Assembly: GCA_001017865.1 (NCBI GenBank) | Contig: LATQ01000182.1 | Coordinates: forward strand, 1 to 7,643 | Source: Rhodococcus sp. IITR03 | Lineage (GTDB): Bacteria > Actinomycetota > Actinomycetes > Mycobacteriales > Mycobacteriaceae | Reading direction: 5' to 3' | Length of the DNA stretch: 7,643 nucleotides | In this document: positions 1 through 5,799 of the stretch, in pieces | Position numbering within the stretch: the stretch's first letter is position 1 | How the letters are laid out: the number at the start of each line of letters is the position of its first letter | Made by a program: the position numbers and the translations under genes | The notes under the pieces: model-generated | Databases searched by the model: none | The model's input: only the letters and a program-made list of their open reading frames with translations | Told to the model about the DNA's origin: nothing

Positions 1-1075
1 TTGCCGGCCGTTCCGCCTCGTCGTCGGTGCCACTCGCACTGGCGCTGGTGAGCGGCGGCATCGGTGGCGCGGTGCGGCGCGTGTCGATGCGCGACTCGTC
101 CGGACCGGTCGTCAACTCCCTCGACGCCCCGCGGCCCGAGACACAGACGATCGCCGCCGCTCCCGAGGGCAGCGTGCAGGCCGTCGCCGACAGGGTCGTG
201 CCGAGCGTCGTGCGGATCGAGGTCCTCGGTCGCACGGGTGCCGGTGAGGGTTCGGGTGTGGTCCTGTCCTCGGACGGGTTGATCCTCACCAACAACCACG
301 TCGTGGCGGGCGGCGGGCAGGGCGCGCGCCTGACGGTCTACTTCTCGGACGGCTCCACCGCACCGGCGACGGTCGTCGGCGCGGACGCGGTCTCGGACAT
401 CGCCGTCATCCGGACGGAAGGTCGCACCGACCTCACGCCCATCGAACTCGGCAGCGCGAGAACCTGGCGGTCGGCCAGGAGGTCGTGGCCGTCGGTTCGC
501 CACTCGGACTCCAGAGCACCGTGACGGCGGGCATCGTCTCGGCCCTCAACCGTCCCGTCTCCACGAGCGGGGACACTGCCAACCAGGCGTCTGTCATCGA
601 CGCGATCCAGACCGACGCGGCGATCAACCCGGGCAACTCCGGTGGCGCGCTCGTCGACATGGAAGGTCGCCTCGTCGGCATCAACACCGCGATCGCCACG
701 GCCGGCGGACAGTCGGGCTCGATCGGCCTCGGCTTCGCGATCCCCGTCGAGCAGGCCCGGCGTATCGCGCAGGAACTCGTCGACACCGGTCAGGCGACGC
801 ACTCGATCATCGGTGTCCAGGTCCCGTCCCGGGACAACGCCTACGGCGCGCGCGTCGTGGAGGTCGTGCCCGACGGCCCGGCCGATCGTGCGGGCATCCC
901 GAACAACGCGCTCATCGTCCGCGTCGACGAGCGGGTCATCACCGATGGCGACTCGCTCATCGCCGCGATCCGCTCCCGCGCTCCCGGCGAGACCGTGAAG
1001 ATCACCTACCGCACGGCCGACGGTGAGGAGAACACCGTCGACGTCGTGACCACCGCAGATTCCGCCGGACGATGA
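1..1075 (+). CDS. pepD: PepD/HtrA-family trypsin-like serine protease with PDZ domain (5'-partial, one frameshift)
   Basis: Envelope serine protease and chaperone of the HtrA/DegP type, anchored in the inner membrane and acting on misfolded exported proteins. The reading frame is open from base 3, so the true start lies upstream; about 357 residues are visible and the cytoplasmic N-terminus is missing. A hydrophobic stretch rich in Ala, Leu and Gly (about bases 27-75) is the membrane anchor. The catalytic triad is visible: His in TNNHVV (297-299), Asp in SDIAVI (396-398) and Ser in NPGNSGGAL (638-640). A PDZ domain follows from about 809 to 1060. The frame changes at 456-458: ELGSA is followed, two bases on, by [17 protein letters not shown], as expected if one base is missing. 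In M. tuberculosis this gene follows the MprAB two-component genes, which would lie just upstream here. Family assignment is firm; the frameshift is probably a sequence error. Confidence 0.93.
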
Positions 1076-1135
1076 GGGACGACATGGACATAGCTCACAT
1101 TTCGGTACAAGAGCCGCATGCTCTCGACCCGCAAA

Positions 1136-1150
1136 CTACCGTGGACCTCA
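1136..1150 (+). promoter_or_regulatory. possible -10 element for a leaderless moaB2 transcript
   Basis: TACCGT at 1137-1142 fits the actinobacterial -10 pattern TANNNT and ends seven bases before ATG 1150, so transcription could begin at or next to the start codon. Leaderless mRNAs are common in this group. No convincing -35 is seen, and a TANNNT hexamer is common by chance, so this is weak support. Confidence 0.25.
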
Positions 1151-1646
1151 TGGAACTCGAAGCTCCCAGAAAAGGCCGCGCGCTCGTCGTCGTCGTCGAC
1201 GATCGCGTCTCCCACGGCGACAGTCCGGACTCCGCGGGCCCGCTGGTCACGGAGCTTCTCGTCGAAGGTGGCTTCGCGGTCGACGGTGTCGTGACGGTCG
1301 CGGCCGACGAGGTCGAGATCCGAAATGCACTCAACACCGCGGTGATCGGCGGTGTCGACCTGGTGATCTCCGTCGGTGGCACCGGTGTCACCCCGCGCGA
1401 CGTGACTCCCGACGCGACCGAGGACGTGCTCGATCACGAGATTCGCGGCATCGCCGAGGCGCTGCGTTCGTCGGGCCTGGCGTCGGGTGCCGTCGACGCC
1501 GGCCTCTCCCGCGGTCTCGTGGCGTCTCCGGATCGACGCTCGTGGTGAACCTCGCGTCGTCGCGTCCCGCCATCCGCGACGGGATGGCGACCCTGCTTCC
1601 TCTCGCGGCGCATGTCATCGAAGAGCTGTCCTGGATGGAGGAGTGA
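1150..1646 (+). CDS. moaB2: MoaB2, MoaB/Mog-type molybdopterin-binding protein (one frameshift)
   Basis: MoaB/Mog-domain protein of molybdenum cofactor synthesis; the family binds molybdopterin and, in active members, adenylylates it before MoeA inserts molybdate. The family motif GGTGVTPRDVTP is at residues 76-87. The frame breaks at 1521-1523: SRGLV is followed, with one G missing from GTGGGC, by GVSGSTLVVNLASSRP, ending at TGA 1644-1646, for a restored length of 165 residues. Start choice: ATG 1150 is preferred because 9 of the 21 codons between ATG 1084 and 1150 end in A or T (including ATA and GTA), unlike coding sequence here. ATG 1084 has a good GAGGG ribosome site five bases upstream, and ATG 1072 overlaps the pepD stop, so both remain possible. 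The gene lies 74 bases after pepD and four bases before the next gene; moeA lies about 5.8 kb downstream. Confidence 0.9.
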
Positions 1647-1650
1647 CGCC

Positions 1651-1863
1651 ATGTCCGGCGACCCTGCGGACCCGCAGGAGCCCGACGAGGTGACCGAAGC
1701 ACAGCGTGAGAGCCGTGCCCGGATCGACCGGGCACGGCTGGCGCGCATCTTCGGCGACGTGCTTCCCGAGACCACTCGCGACGAACGGCGGGACGACGAT
1801 CCGCGCGAGGGCGGATCGGATGAATGGCTGCGACGTCAGGTACCACCACACCATTCCGGCTAG
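1651..1863 (+). CDS. conserved small acidic/basic actinobacterial protein, function unknown (70 aa)
   Basis: Short hydrophilic protein of 70 residues with no signal peptide or membrane segment. The first 20 residues are rich in Pro, Asp and Glu; a mixed-charge helix-like centre (ESRARIDRARLARIFGDVLP) follows, and the end is a Trp-containing DEWLRRQVPPHH. Small proteins with an IFGDVLPETT-like centre and a PPHH-like end recur next to genes of this kind in Rhodococcus and Nocardia (from memory), but no function is known to me. ATG 1651 is chosen over an in-frame ATG at 1612 because the latter lies inside moaB2 and because GGAGGAG at 1637-1643 sits seven bases before 1651. It begins four bases after moaB2 stops, so it is very likely cotranslated with it. 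Codon use matches its neighbours and supports a real gene. Confidence 0.75.
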   Translation: MSGDPADPQEPDEVTEAQRESRARIDRARLARIFGDVLPETTRDERRDDDPREGGSDEWLRRQVPPHHSG

Positions 1864-1877
1864 TGATGTGTGTCACA
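1862..1877. promoter_or_regulatory. CRP/GlxR-type cAMP receptor protein binding palindrome
   Basis: The sequence AGTGATGTGTGTCACA has the GTGA-N6-TCAC core of CRP-family sites (consensus TGTGA-N6-TCACA) and matches it at nine of ten defined positions. It overlaps the stop codon of the small gene and lies about 340 bases upstream of the predicted porin promoter. The distance is long for direct activation, so it may act on a promoter not recognised here, or be a chance match. Confidence 0.4.
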
Positions 1878-2194
1878 TTTGTCGGGTTGCTCTCGAGGTG
1901 ATTCGAACTCGTTGTCGGCTGTGAAGAAACGGCGATGCAACATTTCGTTCAACTCCGCATGATCCACCATGTGGGACGCGGAGGCGCTGAGCGGTCGCTG
2001 AGGGCACCCTTCGAGGCATGGCGGGCGAAAGCCTCGAGTCGCCCTACCTGGCAAACCGAAAAATGCGCCATACAGCGCGCATGTTCTCCGGCGTGTCGGC
2101 GTGCATTGCCGACGTGTCCGTTTCGTGAACATTTTGTGTGTTCCCACGCGTCTCACGAGCCGTCTCGAGCCCTCGGCGTTACATTTCCGAGCCG

Positions 2195-2223
2195 TTGCTC
2201 TGGGAAAGGTCACGGTCTAATCT
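2195..2223 (+). promoter_or_regulatory. predicted sigma-A-type promoter for the porin operon
   Basis: A -35 hexamer TTGCTC (2195-2200) and a -10 hexamer TAATCT (2218-2223) are separated by exactly 17 bases. The predicted start of transcription is near 2230, leaving a leader of about 210 bases before the first porin. It is the best-formed promoter in the stretch; not tested. Confidence 0.55.
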
Positions 2224-2243
2224 CCCTCTCAGGTTCAAACCGG

Positions 2244-2273
2244 TCGAGCCCGGGCCCAGCGGCCCGGGCTCGA
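2244..2273 (+). repeat. perfect 13-bp GC-rich hairpin at the start of the porin leader
   Basis: TCGAGCCCGGGCC (2244-2256) is followed by the loop CAGC and a fully complementary arm (2261-2273). It begins about 14 bases after the predicted transcription start. There is no T-run after it, so a classical intrinsic terminator is not supported. It could stabilise the 5' end of the mRNA, attenuate transcription, or end a transcript coming from upstream. Confidence 0.6.
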
Positions 2274-2305
2274 TCACGAATCGGTAACGCAAGACCGTGC
2301 GGACG

Positions 2306-2443
2306 ATGGACGTAACCGACACACCGACGGCTGATCCGCCGGTGTGTTCGCTGTGGACAGCGACCCGCGGGCGACAGGGCGACCACTTGTTGTCGGACGC
2401 GGTGCGCAACCCGGCACGCAGAGAACGGATGAGGCATTCATGA
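2306..2443 (+). other. possible 45-codon leader reading frame coupled to the first porin
   Basis: ATG 2306 opens a frame of 45 codons whose TGA stop (2441-2443) overlaps the porin ATG (2440-2442) in an ATGA arrangement typical of translational coupling. Its predicted product begins MDVTDTPTADPPVC and ends RRERMRHS. There is no strong ribosome site before it, and it uses rare AGA and AGG codons, so it may be chance in a high-GC sequence. Confidence 0.22.
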
Positions 2444-3216
2444 AGATTCAGACGCGACGTGGCTTTAGGGCCGCCCGCAACGCCACGGTGGCGGCAGCTG
2501 CTGTGGCCGGTCTGGTTCTCGGATCGGCCGGCGCCGCAGGTGCCGAGGTCAACGACCAGAACCGGATCGTCTCCAACGGCCACGAGGTCATCGTCACGCA
2601 GGAGGACACCTTCATCAACGGTGTGCCCCCGATCGGCGGCAGCCCGCTGAGCCGTGAGTGGTTCCACAACGGCCGCGGCATCGCCAACATCGTCGGCCCC
2701 GAGGCGGCGGACTTCGAGGGCTCGACCTTCCAGTTCGGTTACCAGGTCGCGTGGACCGCCTCGCTTGACGGCGCAATCGGTTTCAGCTGGAGTAGCCCCG
2801 ACGTCGAAGTCGGGGTCTTTGCGGCACGTTCGGATGCTTTTGAGGAGATCGGCGAACAGCCGGTACTCGATGAGGACGACAACCCCGTCCTGGACGACGA
2901 GGGGCAGCCGGTCATGGAACCGATCTACCGACGCATCGAGGGCGGCGGAGATATCGAGCTCGACGCCGTCGAGACGGGGATCTTCGAGATTCTTCCGCAG
3001 GCGACCGCAGCCGTCGAACTGACCCCCGCGCCCGGTATTGAAGAGATCGTCGTTGCTGAGGGCGATTTCGATGGTGATTTCAAGGAAGTCCAGATCGCCA
3101 ATGTCCACGGTGCCGCCACCGGTGTCATCGGACCGGTCTCCCTCCGCCCCTTCGTCCGTGTGATCACCGCCAACGGCGACAACGTCACCACCTACGGCCA
3201 GGTCTGGACCCTCTAG
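2440..3216 (+). CDS. MspA-family outer-membrane porin with long acidic insertion (258 aa)
   Basis: Forms water-filled channels through the mycolate outer membrane for small hydrophilic solutes; MspA itself is an octamer. A Sec signal peptide with Arg-rich start and Ala/Val core ends at GAA, cleaved about residue 35 before EVNDQ. MspA landmarks are present: the EDTFINGVPP segment (WDTFLNGV in MspA), REWFHNGRG, the FEGSTFQFGYQVAW strand, NVHG, and the C-terminal RPFVRVITANGDNVTTYG. The mature length of about 223 exceeds MspA's 184 because of extra residues within 127-183, containing three octapeptide-like repeats and 18 Asp/Glu against 3 Arg, at the place of the MspA constriction loop. ATG 2440 is preferred over an in-frame GTG at 2344 because it gives a normal signal peptide and has GAGG five bases upstream. 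The second porin follows after 53 bases. Codon use changes sharply inside the gene. Confidence 0.93.
   Translation: MKIQTRRGFRAARNATVAAAAVAGLVLGSAGAAGAEVNDQNRIVSNGHEVIVTQEDTFINGVPPIGGSPLSREWFHNGRGIANIVGPEAADFEGSTFQFGYQVAWTASLDGAIGFSWSSPDVEVGVFAARSDAFEEIGEQPVLDEDDNPVLDDEGQPVMEPIYRRIEGGGDIELDAVETGIFEILPQATAAVELTPAPGIEEIVVAEGDFDGDFKEVQIANVHGAATGVIGPVSLRPFVRVITANGDNVTTYGQVWTL
2857..2928 (+). repeat. three tandem octapeptide-like repeats in the first porin
   Basis: Residues 140-163 read as QPVLDEDD, NPVLDDEG and QPVMEPIY. Each unit begins with Gln/Asn-Pro-Val, and the first two are strongly acidic. The DNA of the units has diverged, so the duplication is not recent. The repeats lie inside the acidic insertion. 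Confidence 0.6.
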
Positions 3217-3269
3217 TCCTGCTCCGCGCCATCCCGCAAGAAGTCCCCACCACCACAAACGGAGTAATC

Positions 3270-3904
3270 ATGGGAATCAAGTCGCGTGGCTTCAAGGCCG
3301 CTCGTAACGCCGCCGTCGCCGGTGCCGCCGTGCTCGGTCTGGTGCTCGGTGCCTCGGGCGCCGCTTCGGCCGAGGTCAACGACCAGAACCGCATCGTCTC
3401 CGACGGCGTCGAGGTCGTCGTGACCCAGGAGGACACCTTCATCCAGGGTGTTCCGGCTCTCGGCGGCAGCCGTTCAACCGCGAGTTCTTCCACAACGGCC
3501 GCGGCACCGTGAACCTGCTCGGTGACGGTGCAGCCGACGCGGAGGGTACCCTCTTCCAGTTCGGCTACCAGTTCGCGTGGGCCGGCAGCATCGACGGCGC
3601 CATCGGCGTGACCTACTCCACCCCGCAGCTTGAGGTCGCTATCAAGCCCGCTGGACCCGAGGCCAAGGTCACCGACATCCTCCCGCAGGCCTACGCCGAG
3701 CTCGAGCTGACCCCGGCTCCGGGCATCGAGGAGCTCGTCGTCGCCGAGGGCGAGTTCGACGGTGATTTCAAGACCGTTCAGTTCTCCAACGTCCACGGCA
3801 CCGCCTCCGGCGTCCTCGGCGCTGTCCAGGTCCGTCCGTTCGTCCGCGCCATCACGGCCAACGGCGACAACGTCACCACCTACGGCGCTCCCTGGACCGT
3901 CTAA
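3270..3904 (+). CDS. MspA-family outer-membrane porin, second copy (one frameshift)
   Basis: Paralog of the preceding porin, with the same channel role and the usual MspA size: 211 residues after frame restoration, about 177 mature. The signal peptide ends ASA before EVNDQ (cleavage near residue 34). Conserved segments are QEDTFIQGVP, REFFHNGRG, TLFQFGYQFAWAGS, SNVHG and RPFVRAITANGDNVTTYG. At the constriction loop it has only KPAGPEAKVTD, with two Lys and no long insertion, so its pore charge should differ from that of the first porin. The frame breaks at 3470-3472: GGS should be followed by PFNREFFHNG, but one C of a CCC run is absent. GGAG at 3261-3264 lies five bases before ATG 3270. The 53-base gap to the first porin and the terminator after it point to a two-gene transcript. 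Confidence 0.92.
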
Positions 3905-3941
3905 GTAGTAGACGTCCGGCTCACGCCGAACACAGCACGAC

Positions 3942-3980
3942 AAGACCGGGCTCGCTCGAATCTCGAGCGGGCCCGGTCTT
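3942..3980. terminator. bidirectional intrinsic terminator between the second porin and mscL
   Basis: A 17-bp stem (3942-3958 with 3964-3980, one G-T wobble) closes a five-base loop AATCT and is followed by CTTCTTC. It lies 37 bases after the porin stop and 16 bases beyond the mscL stop on the other strand, so it can serve both converging units. Confidence 0.85.
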
Positions 3981-3996
3981 CTTCGTCGTCGGGCAC

Positions 3997-4431
3997 CTAC
4001 TCGATTCCGGGGCTGGGTTTGGCGTGCGCGCCACCCTGACCCGACTGCGCGGCCTGGGCTTCGAGGATGTCGCGGATCTGGATGAGCAGGTCCTCGGCGC
4101 TGGCCTGCTTGTCCTCCGGCTCGGTGACGAACTTCTTCTTCGCCGCGTTGGCGGGGACGATGAGCACGAAGTACACGACCGCGGCGATGATGACGAAGTT
4201 GATTGCCGCGGAGATCACCGCGCCGATGTTGACGAACGTCGCGGGATTGTCGCTCAGGATCTGGAAACCCCAACCCATCTCGTTGTCGCCGCCCACCGCG
4301 CTGATGAGCGGTTCGATGATGTACTCGGTGAAGGCCGTGACGATGGCGGTGAACGCCGCGCCGACCACGACCGCGACGGCGAGGTCGAGGACGTTGCCTC
4401 TCAACAGGAAGTCCTTGAAGCCCTTCAGCAT
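3997..4431 (-). CDS. mscL: large-conductance mechanosensitive channel MscL
   Basis: Inner-membrane homopentameric channel that opens under membrane tension and releases solutes during hypo-osmotic shock. At 144 residues it is close to the usual length (about 135-150). It begins with the amphipathic N-terminal helix MLKGFKDFLLRGNVLDLA, followed by TM1 (about 14-43) carrying the VVVGAAFTAIV gate region, a periplasmic loop with GGDNEMGWGF, TM2 (about 67-92, ISAAINFVIIAAVVYF), the basic AKKK cluster and a C-terminal bundle helix (about 112-127). The frame is intact, one of the few undamaged genes here. AGGAG lies about six bases before the ATG. It ends against the porin terminator and is the last gene of the minus-strand group; its close homolog in M. 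tuberculosis lies next to moaB2. Confidence 0.97.
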   Translation of the reverse strand: MLKGFKDFLLRGNVLDLAVAVVVGAAFTAIVTAFTEYIIEPLISAVGGDNEMGWGFQILSDNPATFVNIGAVISAAINFVIIAAVVYFVLIVPANAAKKKFVTEPEDKQASAEDLLIQIRDILEAQAAQSGQGGAHAKPSPGIE

Positions 4432-4498
4432 GGTGTGCTCCTTCTCGCGGCCTGTCCGCCGGAGCCGCGCACATGAGGTAGGTCACACGGACGTCCAC

Positions 4499-4504
4499 AC
4501 GATA
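4499..4504 (-). promoter_or_regulatory. possible mscL -10 element
   Basis: Read on the minus strand, TATCGT fits TANNNT and would give a leader of about 60 bases before mscL. No clear -35 is seen at the usual distance. An 8-bp palindrome GGACGTCC (4489-4496) lies at the predicted start point. Low support. Confidence 0.22.
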
Positions 4505-4585
4505 AACCGCGAGGTCGGTTCCTCGTGGGGATTGTGCAGTGGGGAACGTGCAGGGGGGATCGTGTAGGGCAAACGACCGCGACAT

Positions 4586-5308
4586 TCAGTGCAGCGTGAC
4601 GGTCAGCGCGCTCACGAGCGACGCCGCGGCGACCGCCGTGGCCGGTTCCGGGTTCAGCGCGACCAGCACGACCCGCTCGTTCCGATCCCGCGCCGACCCG
4701 GCGGATTCGGCCAGGACCACCACCGCGCCCCGGGCGAGGACGTGTGCGCCGGCAGGGGGCCGTCGTCGGTCTCCGTCACCGTGAGGACGTCGACGCGGTC
4801 GCCTTCGCGGAGCAGTTCGCTCACACCGGCATCGGCGAGCCGGATGGGCACCACGCGGGCGTCGGCGAATCCGGTGGCGGCTGCGGCGAGACGGGGACCG
4901 AGAAGGCGGGTATCGACGAGGGGTTCACCGGCGGGTACGGGACCGGCGAGCGTGTGGCCCACGGCGTCGTCGAGGTCGTGCAGGGTCCCGGCGACCAGAC
5001 CGGACCGATCGCGCTCCACGTGAGCGACGTCGTCAGCCGTGAGGGTGTGCCCGGGTGCGAGATCGCGAGCCGCGACGACGACACCCACGCGATCGGTGTC
5101 GGGTCGCCGCGCAGCGCGAGGATCACTGCCAGGACGGCGAGGAGTCCGGCCGCGATCCGGCGGGCCCGGACGATGCGCGACCAGCCGGGGCGGAGGAGTT
5201 CGACGAACCGATCGGGAGGGTGGGCTGCAACGAGGCACCCGCAGAGGAGCGCGAGCGGTGCGGACGCGCGCGCTCACGTTGGAGGAACGAGAAAGGGCCG
5301 ACGGGCAT
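4586..5308 (-). CDS. membrane-anchored SAF-domain protein, CpaB/RcpC-like (three apparent frameshifts)
   Basis: Joining three frames gives a coherent protein of about 241 residues: a basic N-terminus, DRFVELLRPGWSRIV, one membrane helix (IAAGLLAVLAVILAL, about 52-66), then a SAF domain beginning VGVVVAARDLAPGHTLTADD, and a C-terminal part through DRVDVLTVTETDDG to LVSALTVTLH, with TGA at 4586-4588. SAF domains of the CpaB/RcpC type occur in Flp-pilus assembly, but no pilus genes are visible here, so the role is unknown. The breaks are near 5213, 5101 and 4740; each is mended by one added base (for example GACCCGAC to GACCCCGAC). The start is uncertain: ATG 5308 fits the first frame, while GTG 5277 would open a different one. 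The position matches that of M. tuberculosis Rv0990c, and orthology is plausible but not shown. Confidence 0.75.
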
Positions 5309-5363
5309 GCCCCGAACCTAGAAGGTGGGGATGCCCTGTCGGCCCCGATGAGCTCTCGGAAAC

Positions 5364-5398
5364 GGCGGTCTGTGGATGACTCGACCGCCTGTGGACAA
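5364..5398. promoter_or_regulatory. two DnaA-box-like 9-mers with an inverted repeat
   Basis: TGTGGACAA (5390-5398; TTGTCCACA on the minus strand) is a perfect match to the actinobacterial DnaA box, and TGTGGATGA (5371-5379) matches at eight of nine positions of TTATCCACA. The second sits in the loop of an inverted repeat GGCGGTC/GACCGCC (5364-5370/5383-5389). They lie between the FmdB-like gene and the SAF gene. The hairpin could instead end the FmdB transcript. No other origin features are present. Confidence 0.35.
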
Positions 5399-5412
5399 AG
5401 GAGTCCGGAAGG

Positions 5413-5715
5413 TCAGCTCGCGGCGGCAGCCGGAGCCGAGGACGTGCTGCTCGACGACGTGCTGCTCGACGACGAGCTGCTGTCGCTCGACGAGGAGCTG
5501 CTCGAGCTCGTCGACGCGGATTCGCTCGCGGTGCTGCCGCTGCGGGAGTCGGTGCGGTAGAAGCCGCTGCCCTTGAACACGATGCCGACCGAGTTGAAGA
5601 GCTTGCGCAGCTTGCCCTCGCACTGCGGGCATTCGGTCAGGGAGTCGTCGCTGAAGGACTGCACGATGTCGAACTTGTTGTCGCAGGCCGTGCAGGCATA
5701 TGAGTAGGTGGGCAC
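5413..5715 (-). CDS. FmdB-family zinc-ribbon protein with serine-rich tail (Ruc/Rv0991c ortholog)
   Basis: A 100-residue protein. Residues 1-55 form the FmdB zinc ribbon: MPTYSYACTACDNKFD opens it, and Cys8-x2-Cys11 with Cys29-x2-Cys32 bind one zinc; FKGSGFYRTD closes the conserved part. Residues 57-100 are a disordered tail with 28 Ser out of 44. The M. tuberculosis ortholog Rv0991c (Ruc) is, from the literature as I recall it, a redox-regulated chaperone with an unstructured C-terminus that works with Hsp70; automatic annotation often calls the family a transcriptional regulator, which the sequence does not show. The start is GTG 5715, with GGAGG eight bases upstream. The frame is intact. 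It lies 84 bases after the cyclo-ligase gene on the same strand and may share its transcript. Confidence 0.93.
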   Translation of the reverse strand: MPTYSYACTACDNKFDIVQSFSDDSLTECPQCEGKLRKLFNSVGIVFKGSGFYRTDSRSGSTASESASTSSSSSSSSDSSSSSSSTSSSSTSSAPAAAAS

Positions 5716-5799
5716 CGGTTGATCCTCCGCCAGTTCGTCGAACCGCAGTATTCGTCGTACTGCAGTTTTGGCACTCTACCGCCGACAGTGCCAACAGCG

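Larger units (their letters stand above)
1864..2439. other. noncoding regulatory stretch upstream of the porin genes
   Basis: This 576-bp stretch has no convincing protein gene and is less GC-rich than its surroundings. It holds the CRP-like palindrome at its left end, a run of inverted repeats (arms 2011-2017/2031-2037, 2063-2068/2077-2082, 2095-2100/2108-2113, 2244-2256/2261-2273, 2319-2326/2340-2347), a promoter at 2195-2223 and a possible 45-codon reading frame (2306-2443) that overlaps the porin start. No tRNA, known riboswitch class or insertion-sequence end was recognised. The size and structure suggest a regulated, possibly long-leader, porin transcript. Confidence 0.7.

Noticed and set aside
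27..29. GTG as the start of the PepD-like protease
   Set aside because: The frame is open to the window edge and HtrA proteins have a cytoplasmic N-terminus before the membrane anchor; the start lies upstream.
1..1863. pepD and moaB2 called as true pseudogenes
   Set aside because: Each has only one indel in otherwise fully conserved sequence, part of a window-wide pattern better explained by sequence error.
2244..2273. Strong GC hairpin called as an intrinsic terminator
   Set aside because: No T-run follows, and it lies inside the predicted porin leader; kept as a structured repeat instead.
2344..2346. GTG as an earlier start of the first porin
   Set aside because: It would put 32 polar residues before a normal signal peptide and lies in a hairpin; ATG 2440 has a proper ribosome site.
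2179..3258. Minus-strand frame of 359 codons opposite the first porin
   Set aside because: It mirrors a gene with a clear signal peptide and family motifs; composition is typical of antisense frames.
3185..4585. Long minus-strand reading frame of 466 codons spanning mscL and the second porin
   Set aside because: It is antisense to the porin and in another frame from mscL; it is Arg/Gly-rich with no domain, as expected of a high-GC shadow.
5441..5520. Repetitive GCTCGTCGTCGA-like DNA as a simple tandem repeat or CRISPR-like array
   Set aside because: It encodes the serine tail of the FmdB-like protein with varied codons; there are no regular repeat and spacer units.
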